In this document: positions 62,802-64,000 of the stretch, one piece after another
Numbering within the stretch: position 1 is the stretch's first letter
Layout of the letters: each line of letters starts with the position of its first letter
Source of the DNA: an uncultured Litoreibacter sp.
Lineage (GTDB): Bacteria > Pseudomonadota > Alphaproteobacteria > Rhodobacterales > Rhodobacteraceae
Assembly: GCA_947504205.1 (NCBI GenBank)
Contig: CANNGL010000001.1
Span: 434,001 to 498,000, forward strand
Direction: 5' to 3'
DNA length: 64,000 nucleotides
Translations under genes and position numbers: made by a program
Notes under the pieces: model-generated
The model's input: the letters and a program-made list of their open reading frames with translations, nothing else
The model's database searches: none
What the model was told of the DNA's origin: nothing

Positions 62802-63917
62802 TTAGAAGCTGTAGCCAACTTTCAAGCCAACCGCGACGGCCTTGTTGCCGTCAAAGTTGGATGCAGCGACGCCGCTGCCACCAAGTTGTGTCTGAGCGTT
62901 GCCGATCTTAATGTAACGCACACCGCCGGTGACTTTGATCGGGCCACTTGTATAGGTGCCCCCAAGGCCAATGCTGAAGTTACCATCAGTGGGGCCAAGG
63001 TTTGACGAGAACCCGCCGTTTTCTTTCTCATAGCCTACAGAGATCGCACCCGACCAGTTTTCGTTGAAGCGACGGCCGACGCCCAGGTTGTAGGTAACCG
63101 TATCATTGTCATAGCTGACCAATGCGCCGCCAGTTGCGGCATTGAAACCAAATGGCGCGATTGCAAAGTCGCTCCAGTCAACCCAACGGATCGAGCCGAA
63201 CAGAAGGGTGTCCGCAGCGATACCTGTTTGGAAGTCCAGATTCACAGATTGTGGCGTGTCAACACGTGTGGTCGTGGTGCCGGTGAAGCCACCCGTTTCA
63301 AACGTGCTCAACTCATGGTGGATTTCGGATGAATATGTCAGTGCGACGCGAAGTGCGATGTCAGGGCGTTCATAGGCAACACCGGCGACATAGCCTATGC
63401 CGTAGTCTTTTTCGCCATTTGCAGTATAGCCGCCAACAAAGGGCACGGTCGCTTTTGCTGCGAATGACTGATAGCGAAGTCCGCCGTGTACGCTGAAGTT
63501 CTCATTAAACTTGTAGCGCACAAGGCCGGTGACGGCGTTGCTGTCGGCTTCCGCTGTTGAGCCGCGTGCAAAATATGTTGTGGTTGCAGCATAATCTACG
63601 TCCGCCCCGAATGGCTGGTCAAAGATCAGAGCGAAAGACAGCTTTTCGGAAAACTCATGCTTATAACCAAAGCCGAACAAAGTGTAGTCGGGAGACATGT
63701 TGCCAGATGCTTGACCGGGTGTTGGCGTGACCAGAGAAGGTGCTGTGCCAGCGCCAAATCCCGACACTGTCGGCGATACGTGACCGAAGCTGAATTCGGC
63801 GTAGTTGCCTTGTTCGAAAATGATGCCCACATTTTGACCAGAGCGGTCGATACCGCCTGCAAATGCAATGGATGTGGTCGCTGCAGTTGCGGCCGCTGCG
63901 CCGATGATGCGTTTCAT
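62802..63917 (-). CDS. FadL/OmpP1-family outer-membrane porin
   Basis: A 371-residue outer-membrane beta-barrel with a signal peptide ending at SIAFA-G (about residue 20). The N-terminal NVGIIFEQGNYAEFSFGHVSPTVSG hatch-like region and the repeating amphipathic strands up to the C-terminal aromatic VGLKVGYSF are typical. FadL proteins admit fatty acids and other hydrophobic molecules. An intrinsic terminator follows; the 83 bases upstream of the start reach the window edge. Confidence 0.92.
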   Translation of the reverse strand: MKRIIGAAAATAATTSIAFAGGIDRSGQNVGIIFEQGNYAEFSFGHVSPTVSGFGAGTAPSLVTPTPGQASGNMSPDYTLFGFGYKHEFSEKLSFALIFDQPFGADVDYAATTTYFARGSTAEADSNAVTGLVRYKFNENFSVHGGLRYQSFAAKATVPFVGGYTANGEKDYGIGYVAGVAYERPDIALRVALTYSSEIHHELSTFETGGFTGTTTTRVDTPQSVNLDFQTGIAADTLLFGSIRWVDWSDFAIAPFGFNAATGGALVSYDNDTVTYNLGVGRRFNENWSGAISVGYEKENGGFSSNLGPTDGNFSIGLGGTYTSGPIKVTGGVRYIKIGNAQTQLGGSGVAASNFDGNKAVAVGLKVGYSF

Positions 63918-64000
63918 GGATATCTCCCGAAGTGTCCCTGTCCCAATTGCAACAATGTTACTCTGCAGACCTTTTTCCGGTCAATTTATGACCCTGCGTC

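Noticed and set aside
1-64000. tRNA, rRNA, insertion sequence, integrase or CRISPR
   Set aside because: I found no cloverleaf-type stretch, transposase or integrase motifs, terminal repeats or regularly spaced repeats. The GTA has no attachment sites, as expected for this type of element.

Overview
The window is about 64 kb of chromosome from an alphaproteobacterium, most likely a marine Rhodobacterales (Roseobacter-group) species. The reasons are a complete Rhodobacter-type gene transfer agent (GTA) cluster, the pdhA / lipoyl-pdhB / pdhC arrangement, a class I fructose-bisphosphate aldolase with pgk and gap, a MetA with Glu111, and moderately GC-rich coding sequence. The species cannot be named from the sequence alone. 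I saw no tRNA, rRNA, insertion sequence or CRISPR array. Gene density is high and almost all reading frames are intact.

Layout. (1) 1-9.9 kb: the first codons of rpsF, a free YceI protein facing a cytochrome b561-YceI fusion, then the fatty-acid synthesis run fabD, a lipoprotein gene, fabG and acpP. Two reverse-strand genes interrupt the run before fabF and mltG. (2) 9.93-24.93 kb: the GTA structural cluster, g1 to g15 including g3.5 and g10.1, plus a DUF2793 gene, all on the + strand and mostly translationally coupled. Its leader holds three TTAA boxes in exact 11-bp register (a double CtrA-type site), followed by a terminator-like hairpin before g1. (3) 24.9-34.6 kb: a DksA-like zinc-finger gene, cysE, the pyruvate dehydrogenase operon, ftsB, fructose-bisphosphate aldolase, a short-chain dehydrogenase, pgk and gap. 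(4) 34.7-38.9 kb: an otnK-otnC-otnI-like four-carbon sugar-acid operon and an MFS exporter. (5) 38.9-49.5 kb: a bactofilin / M23 peptidase pair, a DUF455 protein, a peroxiredoxin, a giant AsmA/YhdP-like protein, queA, an MFS transporter, a DUF924 gene and an SGNH lipoprotein. (6) 49.6-54.5 kb: lpdA, an enoyl-CoA hydratase, a thioesterase, a methyltransferase and rplM-rpsI. (7) 54.6-64 kb: a polyamine-type ABC transporter, then a reverse-strand run of tetR, ppk2, an alpha/beta hydrolase, metA, a P-loop ATPase and an EamA transporter, and finally a FadL-type porin.

Regulatory signals worth attention are the CtrA-type array in front of the GTA; an intrinsic-terminator-like hairpin just after the GTA capsid gene; a shared palindrome in front of both pdhA and lpdA, which lie 20 kb apart but encode parts of one enzyme complex; and a LacI-type operator in front of gap with a weaker copy in front of the aldolase gene. 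The GTA is the one specialised system here. The family is known, but its leader architecture in this genome looks unusual and testable.
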